64,000 nucleotides of DNA. Source: Thozetella sp. PMI_491. Lineage: Eukaryota; Ascomycota; Sordariomycetes; Chaetosphaeriales; Chaetosphaeriaceae. Position numbers and translations under genes: made by a program. The notes beneath the pieces are model-generated. The model ran no database searches, had not been told where the DNA came from, and saw only the letters and a list, made by a program, of their open reading frames with translations. Below, one piece after another: positions 34,372 to 45,710 of this stretch (within the stretch, counting starts at the first letter, position 1; every line of letters begins with the position of its first letter). The DNA lies in the NCBI GenBank assembly GCA_021432635.1, contig MU270044.1:563455-627454 (forward strand). Reading direction: 5' to 3'.

Positions 34372-36825
34372 TCAAGGCTTGGCTCCTTGGACCAACAAGT
34401 CCAAAGTGTTTATGTAGAGGTTGTTAGAACTCATTGTGTTTCGGACATGAGGGTTGTCCTCCATTGCCATTATCCATCGGTGGAGCCGGGGATCTGGCAG
34501 GGAGGGAATCCAACTCCGAAATGGATCGATGATGCGTAAAAGACGGAGGGCAAAAGGGGCAAAGTGGATGTCGACCAGGCACATTTGATGGCCTAGGAAG
34601 TAAGGTCCCTGCTTGCGCGTCAGTACGCAGTTCCTGGTTGGCCAGGTGGCTTAAGGCTGCCATCTACCTTTTCATCAGCAGCCTGCACGATGGAGTTAAT
34701 GTGGTGTTGCAAGATTTTGGCCGCCTCGCCCCGCGCGGGCTGCTCTGTGGCTTTAAGGAGGCCGTAGAAAGCTGGGACCACGGTCGTGTTGATCTAGAAA
34801 GCCGCTGTTAGCAACCAGGTCCCTCGAGCCGAATTCGAAATCCAGGAAGGGAGGGAGAAGGAGAGAGGGGAATAAAATAGAACGCACGAATTCAACCCAA
34901 AGGCGGCATGTTGCCTTCAACCTCGGATCGGTTGGGTAGAGCACGACTGTATCATCGAGGTCTTCGAGCTGAGAAGGGTGAGCGAGGGCATTTGGCCAGT
35001 CCCCAGTGTGTTCTACGTACGTATTCGAGAATGACGGTGCTCTCCCCGCAAGCCCACTCGCCATGGCGAATGGCAGGCACCTGACCCCTCGGATTCGCCT
35101 CCAGGAGATGCGTAGGCTTGGGAGAGCTGAACGGGTCCATCTCGCAGTACTGATAGGCAAGGCCCTTGGCTTCCAAGGCAATCCATACCCGTTGGGAAAA
35201 GGGACAGAAACATGCCGAGTAGAGCTTCATTTCATGCGCCTTGGCATGTTTTCTTGCCGTCGATGCCGCTGCTCCCGTCGGCTTCCGGGCTCCTTGGCTC
35301 CAAGCGGGCATCGTTGCCGCAGCTAGAGCGGCTGAAGGCTTCTGCGGTTTCTTGGTGGTCTTATCTCTCGCTGCGACGAGGCGCTGGATCGAATTCCTCT
35401 TGATCTCATCGCTCTTATCGAGGGTGTGCTTGTGCGTTGCCGGCTTCCCATCCCCGGTGCCGTTGGTCCCGTTGCCGTTCACCCGCTGTAACGTCCAGAA
35501 GGGGTGACCATGAACTCTAGCCAAGACATCGCCCCCGAGGTTGCTGGCGAGCATTAGCTCGGATATTGACGGGCCGGCGGAATACTCGGTGATCTTGATC
35601 TTCACGTCACACAGATCTCGCTCACGGGCGTTACGTTTCCTCTTCTTCTTGTTCGGGTCGTCCGACTTGGGAGTCCCTGGGGGGCGACCTTTCATACGGC
35701 AATCCCAGTAGTGCGTGACGAAAGGTTTGCGCTTGTACCTCTGGGTGGATCGGTGTGAATAGATGTTGTCGACGTGAGGGAAGTACGTCTCGAACCTTAG
35801 AAGATAGGCCTCGTTAGCGATGTACACAGCATCGAGACCTTGGGCCCGGTACAGGGCAACGGAGCGGTTTGCACTTACTCATCGTGGTTCATGATCACGA
35901 TTTCCTCGAGATCAAACAGCCTCTGCCGCCATTGCATGAGATTAGGGGGGTCTAGGACAATCTTAGTGCTGAGATGGCTGTTGGATTGCTTCTTCAGCTG
36001 CTCTACGGCATCTCGCTGCGGCTCGGGGGTGCACATATCCATGGCCGCGGCGGAGACGGGTGTCTCCATGTCGACCATGCTGCTGGCTGCGGAAAGGGGC
36101 CCGGCGAAGCCGTCCAAAGCTTCGTCGCGGATCCGGGTCACCGCCCTGGCTCCAGGACGCGGTGGCGCAGCCACGACGCCATAGTGGCCCTGGCTGGTCG
36201 TGGTATTGACTAGCTGGGCTGCGGATATGCTAGGTTGCTGGATCTGGGCCTGGGAAATAGCCGACCGTTGCTGTTGTCGCTGGCGAGGAAGCTGTTTCCT
36301 CGCATGCTGTTGCTGCTGCTGCTGCTGTTGCGACGGGGGCTGTGGGGTGCCTTGCTGCTGGCGAAGCTCCACAGCGTGGTCTCTCGGCTGCGAGAGCAGA
36401 TCTTCCTGATTGAGGAGGACGGGCAGGGAGTCGACGCCGTTGAAGCTGGCGTGCACCGGGACCACGGCACCGGTCGTGTGGGATACGACTCCTGACTGCG
36501 GGACAGCTTCGAACGAGTGCTGGAAGCTATGCAAGTCGGAGGGGAAGACAGCATCGTCGACGACGTTCACTCTCGGCAGACCCGAGAGGTCGTTGGAATG
36601 GTGTTGGTGGTGGTGGTGGTGATGGTGCTGCAGGAAGGAGGCCGAGTGCTCGTCGGCATCTTGGACTGAGTGGTGATGATGTTGGTGGTGATGCTGGTGG
36701 GGGTGATGGTGGTGGGGGTGAAACTGAAGGGTCTGCCCGTGGTGGCCGGCGGCTGCTGCTGTCTGCGTTTGCGACTGCGCATGCGGAGGAGGCTGTAGTT
36801 GGCCGTGCGAGAACTGCGTGTCCAT
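34372..36825 (-). CDS. His/Gln-rich, basic DNA-binding-like region fused to omega-like glutathione transferase
   Basis: Five exons (36825-35879, 35795-35021, 34968-34888, 34793-34668, 34608-34372) give 721 residues. Residues 1-80 are extremely His-rich; a poly-Gln segment follows at about 165-175. From about 295 comes an ordered segment, WRQRLFDLEE then VDNIYSHRSTQRYKRKPF, HYWDC and an AT-hook-like GRPPGTPK followed by KKKRKRNARERDLC. After a Lys-rich linker, a full GST domain starts near 515: FCPFSQRVW (omega-type Cys-Pro-Phe), GQVPAI and CGESTVILEYLED for glutathione binding, and an all-helical C-terminal half. One exon of 775 bases spans both the basic region and the GST N-terminal fold, so the fusion is visible in one frame. 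An internal Met (HEMKLYSACF) could start a separate GST. Yeast Ure2 is a loose analogy: a low-complexity head on a GST fold. Function unknown. Confidence 0.82.
36306..36330 (-). repeat. CAG-type triplet repeat encoding poly-Gln
   Basis: A CTG/TTG run on the plus strand reads as a Gln run in the GST fusion protein. It is likely to vary in length between strains. Confidence 0.8.
36597..36720 (-). repeat. CAC/CAT triplet tracts encoding poly-His
   Basis: Two GGT/GAT-rich tracts (about 36,597-36,630 and 36,670-36,720 on the plus strand) encode histidine runs in the N-terminus of the GST fusion protein. They are separated by a normal-looking acidic stretch. Length variation between strains is expected. 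Confidence 0.8.
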
Positions 36826-37456
36826 TCTCGCAAGCTAGCCTGGTCTGCGCGAGGCCACGCGATAGCCTCGTTTTTGCTTGCTGCTTTATCAGCTGAGGGC
36901 TGGCGAGGCGGATTTCGCACCGTCAAATTGAGGGGCTGCGAGGGGCGATGTTCAGAACAGCGAGAGGTGGCCCCCCCTTCCCGAGGAGGGGCTGACGGGA
37001 GCACGGACCAACAGTTTGCATCTCTGTGCGCAGTGGAGCCCACGCAACCCTCGTTAGGGAAGGGATCTGTTGTGTGCCAACCAGGTAGTCGCGCAGGGTG
37101 AACGACGCCAATGCATTGTGTGTGTGTGGATGCTATGCGCCGTGGTCCGATTCCTCGCTTTTCACTTCGGTCTGTGACTATGTACATACGCATCACTCCA
37201 TAGGGGTCTTGCGTATCCAAATCCGCCCTCTGCGTCTGGATCCAATCCAACTGCGCTGTCTCTAGTGCAGATTCTAACTACCAAGCGTTGGGGATTAGCT
37301 TGCTTTGCTTTTCTACCCTCCTTTCTGCCCGCTTGCCCTCTCGCCCCTCTCACCTCTCTCGCCCTTCAAGCCTTTCTTCCCTTCGCCACCCCCTGTTGCG
37401 TTCTTCCTCTTCTCCCTCTTCTCCCCCTGCCCTCTCACTTCGCTCTGCTTTCCTTC
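36826..37456. other. Intergenic between the GST fusion and RIC1, with a pyrimidine-rich block
   Basis: The GST fusion promoter should lie here. The plus strand from about 37,310 to 37,456 is a strong CT-rich block ending at the RIC1 stop codon. On the RIC1 transcript it would be a GA-rich 3' untranslated region. No plus-strand gene follows it. Confidence 0.5.
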
Positions 37457-40400
37457 TCATGCGTCCGAGAGGCCGCTGCTGATTGCACTGCCGCCGTCGC
37501 TCGGCGACTGAGCCTCGCTGTCCGAGTCGCTGCCATCGTTTCTCCTAGAGCTGGGGCCGAGCGTGCTGCTTGCCGGTGACCCGTTGACACTCCTCCGGGG
37601 TACTTCGAGCATGGTAACGAATCCGTTATTCTCTACGGGGGTGTCACCCGCGCTCATCTGCCGGGTCCGGATGTTGACCATTTCCATCGCCTCCCGCAGG
37701 GTGCCTCCGGTCTCGTCCAGTGCGGCGAGGAACCGTGCCAGCTCCTTGCAGAGTTCCCAGTCCTCCTCGTGCATCGCCCTGGTCAGGAGCCGCACACTCT
37801 GCTCACTGGCCGTCGCGAGCTCGTCGAAGGTATGAAGGATCAGTAGATAGCCACCGGCAGTCTTGAGGCTGCCCCTCTGCAAGCTTTCCTCAAACAACTC
37901 CTGTGGCGGAGGAAGGTAGGCGAACAGCGTGCGCCACGAGCGCACTTCTGTCTTGCGGGTGCACTGCACCACAATGTCGAGATACTGCTTGAATGATGAC
38001 AGGAGGGAGAGCACTCTCGGCAGAATGGCCTCCTCGGGGGCGGGAGATGGGTTGGCATCCACCTCCTCATCTAGGACGTGGTGAAGGAGAATCTCGAGGC
38101 CATGGGCGAAGTACTCGAGGTTCTGGTACTGCTGGGCGAGATGTAACGCTTGGGTCGGCCGGTTTTCCACGAGATGGAAGCGAAGGACCTCTGGGAAGAA
38201 GAGGTGTGTCTGTCTGGAGTTAGCTTACACGCACCCTGCGGGTCAATGGCGCCGACTTACCCTGATAGAGAAGCGGAAGAACGAGAAGTTGACGTCCCGC
38301 CTCTGCACAAGATCTGTCTCTACGCCTAGAACGATCGCCTTCCCTGGGAGGATCGAGAGTGGGTAGAAGTCCACAGGCATGGACACGGTTGAGGGGAGTT
38401 CTCTCGCCGACTCGGTGGACATGGCATTCAGGACAAGCTCCATATCAGTCCAAGCCTTCAGCTCAGACCCGTCAAAGATCCAGAGCGAGTTCCGCAGATC
38501 CTCGCCCTCCCCGCCCGCGGGCAAGCGGGCCGGCGTTTGTGTGGTGGGGCCTTGGAAAGGCTGGTCCCTCATGCTCGCGTAGTATTCGACATTCGTGGCA
38601 ATGACCCGCATGTCGTATTTCAGGTTCCCTTCCTCGCTGACAGACGGCCGTAGGAGGACGAGTTTGCCGTCCACCAGGAACAAGACCGAAGCGTGAGCGA
38701 CGTCCTGCGATGGGTCGCCGTCGTGGAGCTGGTGCTCGGGAAGAATCCAGCTCAGCCCTCTCACTCTGGCGGGCGAGCGTACGATGCCGTGAAAGGCGAT
38801 GTGACCGACTTGCAGCAGCTTTGTGGAGCCGCCGACCGGGGCGAAGAGGAAGTGATAAAGCAGGTTGTCGTAGGTGTAAACAAGGAGGGAGTCTTCACCG
38901 GACGGAGTGATCAAAACAATCGGAGCAGGCATCTGCTGGACGTGTTGCGAGGTGGTGCCGTCGAGCACGGCCTCGCGAGAGTACAGCCGTAGCTCGTACG
39001 ACTTGTTAGCCTCGACCGCGGCCACCAAGATGTTTTGGTACCAGCACATGCCTCCGCGAACTTGAAAGTCATTTTCTACGGCCTCGCTGGTAAAAGTCTT
39101 CCACCGGCTGCTGTTCACGCTGTAGTGCGCCAGGCCACGGCGTCCGGCGACGGCCAAATATCGGCCATCGGGGGAGATAGCGGTGCACTTGATTGGCCAC
39201 TGGCTCATGAGATAGGCGGCGGGAATCCTGGCAGTGTGCCATAGGAACGGCTCGGCTGATATGGAAGTGAGATCTGGGAGGTCGTAACCTCTGTAGACCA
39301 TGACGCTCGAGGTGCTCTGGAGAACAGTCCGGAACAGATTGGCAGAACTGTAGCACCCAGTGACGCCGCTCCGGGCCATCTCCAGTAGCCAGATGGCCTC
39401 ATGCTCCCTGCCTACAAGCAGGATCTCGCAGGCGCCGCCCACCCAAGACGCGTCCTGGATTCCGGATATCCACTCCTCCCCATTGCCTTCGGCGATGGCG
39501 TGGTCTGCATGGAAGCTGCTGCTTAGTGGCTTCCCGTACACGCTCCAGGTTGCCCAGCCCCTCTCGAAGCCTGCGAATAGACAGTAGCCATCGGGAGAAT
39601 AGCTAAGCGTAGTGAGCGCTCCGGCTTCCGACCGGGACACTGGGATCTTTTGGACATGGGACGGCGCGATGTTTCCGGAGTAGTCTCTCGCGGCGTAGAC
39701 CCGTATGAGACCATCGGCGCATCCGACAGCGATGAGGGAGAACCTCGCGTTGATGACGCACCGGGACGCGAACTCGTGCTCCCCTTGAGGCGTGTGAAAG
39801 CAGTAGCCCTTGAAGAGCTTCTTGGGGTCCTGTGGTTCCGCCGCCTCCGGGTTGTGCTTCTCCCCGGAGATCCGCTGGACGGCATACGCCTTGCCATCGC
39901 TGGTGACCCAAGTCGAGAGGTTCATTGGTCTATCGTGGGTCATCTCCTTGACCGTCACCTTCTTCCCGATCCAAGTCATGCGGCTCAGGAGCTCTGTGCT
40001 CGTCTGGCTCCCAGAGCTGTCGGGGGTCCAGCGGATGCACTGGGCAGCGGCGGGCTTCTTGGTGGCCACCACCAACTCATCGTCCAGCGCAAGCACGCTC
40101 TCGATTCCGGCATCGACTTTGATGACCATGCGGAACCGCACACTGATGTCCCGCACGCCAGATCCCTCGCCCGGCCCCCAAAAGATCTGATCGGGGGCTG
40201 CATGACCGGGCCCACCCGTGTGGCTCTGCCGTCTCCTCTGGATGTTGACATGGTTTGGGAACTGCGACTTGTATACTCGAGAATCGGCATCGGTCGCAAT
40301 CGAGTAGGTGATAAGGTAGCCCAGGCTGGTGCGGACAACGAAGATTGCGGTATCTGGGCGGAGCAGGAGGTCGACGTTGGCGCCATACGACTTGAGAGAC

Positions 40401-40934
40401 GCCCTGGAGCGGACGACGGCAGCGAGTACGACGGTAGGCTGGCCATGAAAAATGGTTAGCTCAGTAGGACTAAGGGGGTCGGCCAGGATGGGGACGACTG
40501 GAGGCTCGAACCTTGGTCTGCCACACGGTCATGGAAGTGGCGGTGATGACGACAAAGAGGTGGCCGGAGCGGGCCACGCAGAGGGCGAGGATGGGCTCTC
40601 TGAGCGGCAGTCCCGTGGAATACGGACCCGGCGCGTAGTCCGGGCTCGTTTCGTCGTGGTAATCATGCTCGACCGACTTGATGGCCGGAGTCTGCGGGGT
40701 GGTAGGGGTTATCGGCGTGAGGGGAGGGTGCTGCGGAGCGGCGAGCGCATCGGGGGCGGAGCCTGGGTTTGGAGAGAGCAGGGACGAGCGGTCCGGCTTG
40801 TGGTCTTCGGCACCGGCGCTGTCCTTGCGGGGCAGGCCATCGTGCGAGATAAGGAACCGGACTGGATCGGGCTGGCCGGCTGTGGCGGCCGAGGTCGTAG
40901 CGTAGATGCGTGGAGTGCCGACGGGCCAATACAT
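37457..40934 (-). CDS. ric1: Ric1, subunit of the Ric1-Rgp1 exchange factor for Ypt6/Rab6
   Basis: Three exons (40934-40512, 40438-38261, 38209-37457) give 1117 residues. The N-terminus MYWPVGTPR begins a WD40-type beta-propeller, with blades such as LSYSPDGYCLFAGFERGWATWSVYG and CTAISPDGRYLAVAGRRG. A Pro-rich loop interrupts the first blades (about 35-95). The RIC1 helical domain starts at the last junction, FSIR joined to THLFFPEVLRFHL, and includes NRPTQALHLAQQY. The C-terminus is Ser-rich. With Rgp1 this protein activates the Golgi GTPase Ypt6/Rab6 for endosome-to-Golgi traffic. The start fits because MYWP is the usual Ric1 beginning. The 3' acceptor was chosen four bases beyond an alternative AG to keep frame. 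Confidence 0.93.
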
Positions 40935-41707
40935 GGCGGTGTTCGACGAGCGGCCTTCACGAGCCCGCACCTGTCACGGCGGCTTCGGCCAGGCGCATTG
41001 GTCGCGGGCTCTCGCAAGAAAAGAAATAGACAAGAGGCAATTCGCTATGGCCGGAACATTGTCCCTCGGCACGCTTTGGTCTCCGCTCTCTTGTCGGATG
41101 TGGGCTGACGGGCCGCTTGTGCTGGATGGAACCCGTTGCTCGATGCGGAAGTGGTTTGTGCCCAGATGCCACGGGAGCTTCCACCGCTGCTCCAAGCTCC
41201 CCCCCCCAAATCCACAACCCCCCATTCTCCCGCCAAAGACCCGTGCCCCACTTAACTAGTGTCTGCACTCCTTGCTGTTAGCCTACTCCATACCTAACTA
41301 GATTGCCGGGCTATCACAACATCTCATCGATCTATCTCAACCCTTAGCCAAACACCTCCTCCTCGAGGCCCGACGTTTTTTCAGCAGTATGGAATAATCT
41401 CTGGATATAAGTTTACTCGCACGGATCTTCTCTTACCCCCGCGCATCGAGGTGGCTATATTTTGTTCTTACACTACAAAATTTTGAGTGTTTGTCTGGCT
41501 GCGTGTCTGGTGAGCCAGCTGCGACTAGCTTCGGACAACAGCAGACAACAATCCTCAGCTTCCCGAGCACGCGCCCTCGCTTCTTTTCAATCGGGTTCCC
41601 CAGCGTCGCGCGTACAGCGCTGTCCAGGCCCAAGGACTCGCTGACCATCCGGACCGGGGCTTGACGTTGCGGCTCTCTTCCTGACCGTCAGCCGAGGTGT
41701 TCTCGCC
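40935..41707. promoter_or_regulatory. Divergent promoter region of RIC1 and TEX1
   Basis: A 773-base stretch separates two divergent starts. It contains no supported gene. Overlapping minus-strand frames at 40,957-41,268 are Trp/Gly-rich chance frames. Confidence 0.55.
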
Positions 41708-43133
41708 ATGGCGCCGCTGCTACGTCCGAGACAAAGCCTGGCGAAGGAGAGATTTCCCGCCTACTTTGGGTCCCTGAAAAATCAGCCTTATCATGATCCC
41801 GGCTCCTCAGCCTCGCGGACTCCAGGAACGCACAAGTACGGGAGGCACTTCCCAGCTCGTTTTACCAAGCGCTGGTGCTAATGGTACCCTCTCTAGCCTT
41901 CGATCCATTGCATGGAATCCTATCGGCAACCTAGTCGCCACAGGTGCCGCAGACAAGACTCTTCGCGTTTGTGAGTCAAGATCCTACCGCCCCTCGCAGA
42001 TCCGGCGCCTGGGCAGTCTATCCCCGGTCTAGGATTCTGCATAGCATGCAAGGAGCTATCAATATCCCGCGCATGTTGCTAACTTTGGCGCTAGGGAACC
42101 CAGAGAAGCCCAATGTTCGATTCTCAACCGAGCTGAAGGGTCACACGGCGCCAATCGAGAAGGTCGCCTTCAACCCGGTTAAGGATGCCGAGCTCTGTAG
42201 CGTGAGCAGCGACGGCGTTGTGCGGTTGTGGGACGTCAGGACCAAGGCCTGCGTCAATGAAGTAAAAGGCCTGGGCGATGCCCACACGCTAGCCTGGGCC
42301 CCCGACGGCCAATCGTTGGTTGTTGGCAACAAGGTCGAGCTCTCCCGCCTTTCCTTATTATAGTACCCAAACGGGACAACGAGTATCGCTGACAGCCTCT
42401 CCCCCCACTAGAGCGGCAACATCTACGCCTTGTCGCCGACCCAGTCAACCCCATTAGCCTCTCATAAGCAGGCGGCAGCTACCAATCAGATGGCCTTTTG
42501 CTGGAGCGGAAAGAAAATATTCTTGCCCACCGAGGATGGAAGGACTAGGATCCTCTCGTACCCAGACTTCGAGCCGGTCCTACGCCTCAACTATCCTGTC
42601 GAGGCCGGCCAGTCCGACGAATTCATGCTCAAGGGGCATACCTCCTCCTGCTTGACCGCGGAGATGTCACCCACTGGCCGCTATCTTGCGACGGGGGGGT
42701 CTGATTCAATTATAGCTCTGTGGGACACTAATGATTGGATCTGTCAGAGGACTGTCTCCCGCTTGGCGGGCCCTGTCAAGACCATCAGTGAGTGGCCGCC
42801 CTCGTTCAGCCGGGCGAGGCTGTGCTAATCTATCTGCAGGTTTTACTTTCGATGGAAGTTACGTTGTCGGTGGGTGTGATGAAGGTACGTCATTCATACC
42901 TCCCCCAACTTTTTTACCCCTTTCCCAGGAGCACGGGACCGCTGACTCGATTTCTTTTTTGCTCTGTAGTCAATGGTTTAGAGGTTACTCATACCGAGAC
43001 CGGGGAACACGTCCACAGTTTCAAGACCGCCGGCCCCTCCGAGGTGGTGGCGTGGGCCCCTACGAGGTATTGCTTGGCGTATAGTGATGTGGGAATATTG
43101 CGCATCATCGGGGTGGATGCCGACAGGAAATAA
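41708..43133 (+). CDS. tex1: THO complex subunit Tex1/THOC3 (WD40)
   Basis: Six exons (41708-41835, 41897-41970, 42095-42333, 42412-42787, 42840-42884, 42970-43133) give 341 residues. The start was moved upstream of the obvious frame at 41,793: the true N-terminus has ARFPAYF-like KERFPAYFGSLKNQPY and SRTPGTH, joined by an intron to NLRSIAWNPIGNLVATGAADKTLRVW, the classical Tex1 beginning. Seven WD repeats follow, for example SDGVVRLWD and GGSDSIIALWDTNDW, and the protein ends GILRIIGVDADRK. Tex1/THOC3 is part of THO/TREX, which couples transcription to mRNA export in the nucleus. The 45-base exon 5 is small but needed to keep the frame. Confidence 0.94.
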
Positions 43134-44956
43134 CACTGGTCATAAGGAGAACCGGGTGGCATCATTGCCAAGCGGGCCGCGCTCCCCGGGCGAGAGGCTG
43201 AGGTGGAAGAGGCAGCGGTCGACTCCTTTTGAGCCCAGCTCAGGTTGACCCGGAGTGCCGGCGGCCAAAGCTTGTTAAGACCAACCGGATTACGGATGAT
43301 GCTAAGCAGGGGTTTCGGGGGGACGAGAGAACGAAGTATACACACCGCTCGGATCTGGGCCACCCGGCGGCTGTGTAGCCTCGTACTACAATTATCGGAC
43401 AGTTAGCAGGCGATGAGCACCGGCGTGATGTCAACATCGGCCCGCGACCCAGCATCAGGTGGCCATTCACGGGTCGCGGTCAGAGGCGGACCAACTTTAC
43501 CCCGACCGCCTCGGTCGGCTGCCCCCCAGGCTCTAGACCCGGGAGTTAGGGGGGAACGGCTCGTGGATCTGCATCAAATATGAGGAGGCTGTGTAGCTAC
43601 CCTGTTCTGGGAGGGGGGTTCTAGTCCCTCGAATACGTTGTTACCACTCCTTAGCTGGCCGCCAATCAAGGCCCGGATCTGGCGCCAATCGAAAAAAAAA
43701 CGGTCTTTTGAAGGCACGCCGCGAGCGCCCAGATAAGCTTTAGGGGCTTGGAGGCGCCCTTCCGGATGCCCGGGGTGACGACAGGAGCACGCCAGTGCAG
43801 GGCTGCTGGCTCGTTCGGTGGTGATTCATTAAGTGCATTTCGTCGTAAGGCATAGGAGCAAGCCACCACATTTTTCTCTTCCACGCGTTCCGACTAATAA
43901 GCTTTTTTTGTCCTTTTGGCCTTCCCACCACCCCCGCCATCCCATCTGGCTCATGGGGTTCCGCGGGAGTGGTTGAGCGGGAGGCGAGGGTGGGCCTGAA
44001 AGATATACCCAGATTAAGTGTACGCGCGAATGCAGGGTCGGGTGCGGCCCTAACTAGCTGTCCGGCGACCCAAGCGAGTGGAAGAGCGGAAAGAAAAGTG
44101 CTTTAATGGAGGGGCTGAGAGCCATTAATAATCCACAGTGCCGGGTGTCTTGGGGCAGAGCGCTGTGGTGCGAGTCACGACAGCACGACGGTGCTCGCGC
44201 GCAGGTGGCCGGCACCCAGCCGCGGCCCAGATGAAATTGGGAAGCTTGCAAGGCAATCAATCTGTCGACACGCCCAACCACTACGGTGGTGTGCAGACCT
44301 GGGGCAGGTGGGGAGAGAAAGAGAGAGAGAGAGGCAAGGTGTCATAACACGGCAGCTGTAAAGTAGAGCGAGCTACTGTTGCAGTGGGAGGCGGAGCAAC
44401 CTGGAGTGGATGTAGCCATGCCATGCATGGTCCTCGTGGGTTTCCAATGGCATGCAATGTCCCTGCACTATGTATGGCTGGACGAAGCGAATACTATGTA
44501 CTATGTATGTGCATGCTCCACCAGCTTTTGGCGAGAGGAGCTGGGAGGCGTCAGCGACGACGGGTTATGTGTATGTTCTTGGCTAGGAGTGCACGGCACT
44601 TGCTTCCTAGGGAAAGTCAAAATCGGGAGAGATGAGAGAGATGGGAGATGGGAAGAGGAGGGGGGGTGTGGAGAGTTGAGGCCGAGCTCTATGCTAGAGC
44701 CTCGCCCAATGATGTTGCTTGTAGTACGAAGTACGGCGGGCGGCCCGGTCTACGTTTGCTGGTTGCTGCCTTGGCGTGAAAAGAGGCATCTAGCGTTACA
44801 AGGAAAGAAGGCAGTGGTCGGCGCTAACACTGACGGGACGGAACCCAAATGTCAGCTTTCCGAGCAGCAAACGAGAAACGAGACGAGCCCGTTTCCAGCT
44901 CTCTCTTTTCTCCTCTTTCCCCATCTTTCGCCCCCTTCTACCCCCCCCTTGCCCGG

Positions 44957-44973
44957 CCCCCCCCCCCCCCCCC
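44957..44973 (+). repeat. C17 homopolymer
   Basis: Seventeen consecutive C bases in non-coding DNA. Two other C runs of the same length occur at 56,224 and 58,377. Confidence 0.85.
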
Positions 44974-45331
44974 TTGGCGCCGCTTCCTCCAACTGCTCAA
45001 AGTCCCTCTTCCCTAACATTGACCACCATCCCCCACTCAAGCCACTCTAGAACGCCTGGTAGGGCAGGGGATGCCATGGTCTGACTCTCTTGACCCTTCA
45101 GCTCGAGATCGACACCGTTACAGCTGCACCGTCCCTCACCCTCTCCTCCCACCCCCCGGTCCCTCGTTCTGTTAATGTATGTGCCCTCGAGTGATTTCCT
45201 AATGTATGCTTACTTCTATGCTTCTTGGTCCAACGACCCTCCCGGTTCTTTTTTTGTGTTATTGTGTGCTTTCAAGTTGAGCGCCGAGTCTCGGCAGCTG
45301 AAAGGAGGATTGACGTCGAAGGTGGATTGCA

Positions 45332-45358
45332 ATGTTGACCCTTGACCCTCTTAACTAG
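45332..45358 (+). promoter_or_regulatory. Possible upstream open reading frame of the Zn2Cys6 regulator
   Basis: A complete eight-codon frame (MLTLDPLN then TAG) lies about 350 bases before the regulator start. Whether it is in the transcript is unknown. Confidence 0.25.
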
Positions 45359-45710
45359 TACCCATCTCCTGCTCCATCGCAGTTCCCTCAAGCCACTTTT
45401 TAAACCCACGAGCGGCCACGCCCCCCCTACCCCCAATAGGCTCGTCTCTGCGTGCGATCGGTTGGGCTTTGAACTGGCGGCTTTTTGTGGCTATCGAGAG
45501 AATCCAGCGCCGTGCCGATAACACCGAGCGCCGAAGCCTGATCCCGCATGGGCATTTGAGCCAAGTCGAGCTGCTTACCGGCCCCGTAACACCACCCGAC
45601 CGCCCGCAGGACCGACCGAACTTGCTGCCTTGGAGGCTGCGGCACTCCTGCCGAAAAACCGTTCTGATCGCACCATCCCGTCGCGCGAGTTTTGCCCGGC
45701 AGAAGCGACC

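Larger units (their letters stand above)
43134..45710. other. 2.6 kb without a supported gene, leader of the Zn2Cys6 regulator
   Basis: No gene is supported. A plus-strand frame of 223 residues at 44,379-45,050 has unlikely composition and runs through a C17 homopolymer (44,957-44,973). The right half is CT-rich and probably contains the promoter and a long leader of the regulator at 45,711. Confidence 0.5.

Noticed and set aside
39650-40459. Plus-strand frame of 269 residues
   Set aside because: Antisense shadow of the RIC1 beta-propeller.
41793-42032. Start of TEX1 at the ATG at 41,793
   Set aside because: That frame before 41,897 is intronic; the upstream ATG at 41,708 gives the family's N-terminus after splicing.
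44379-45050. Plus-strand frame of 223 residues
   Set aside because: Crosses a C17 run, Met/Trp/Cys-rich start, no homology-like pattern.
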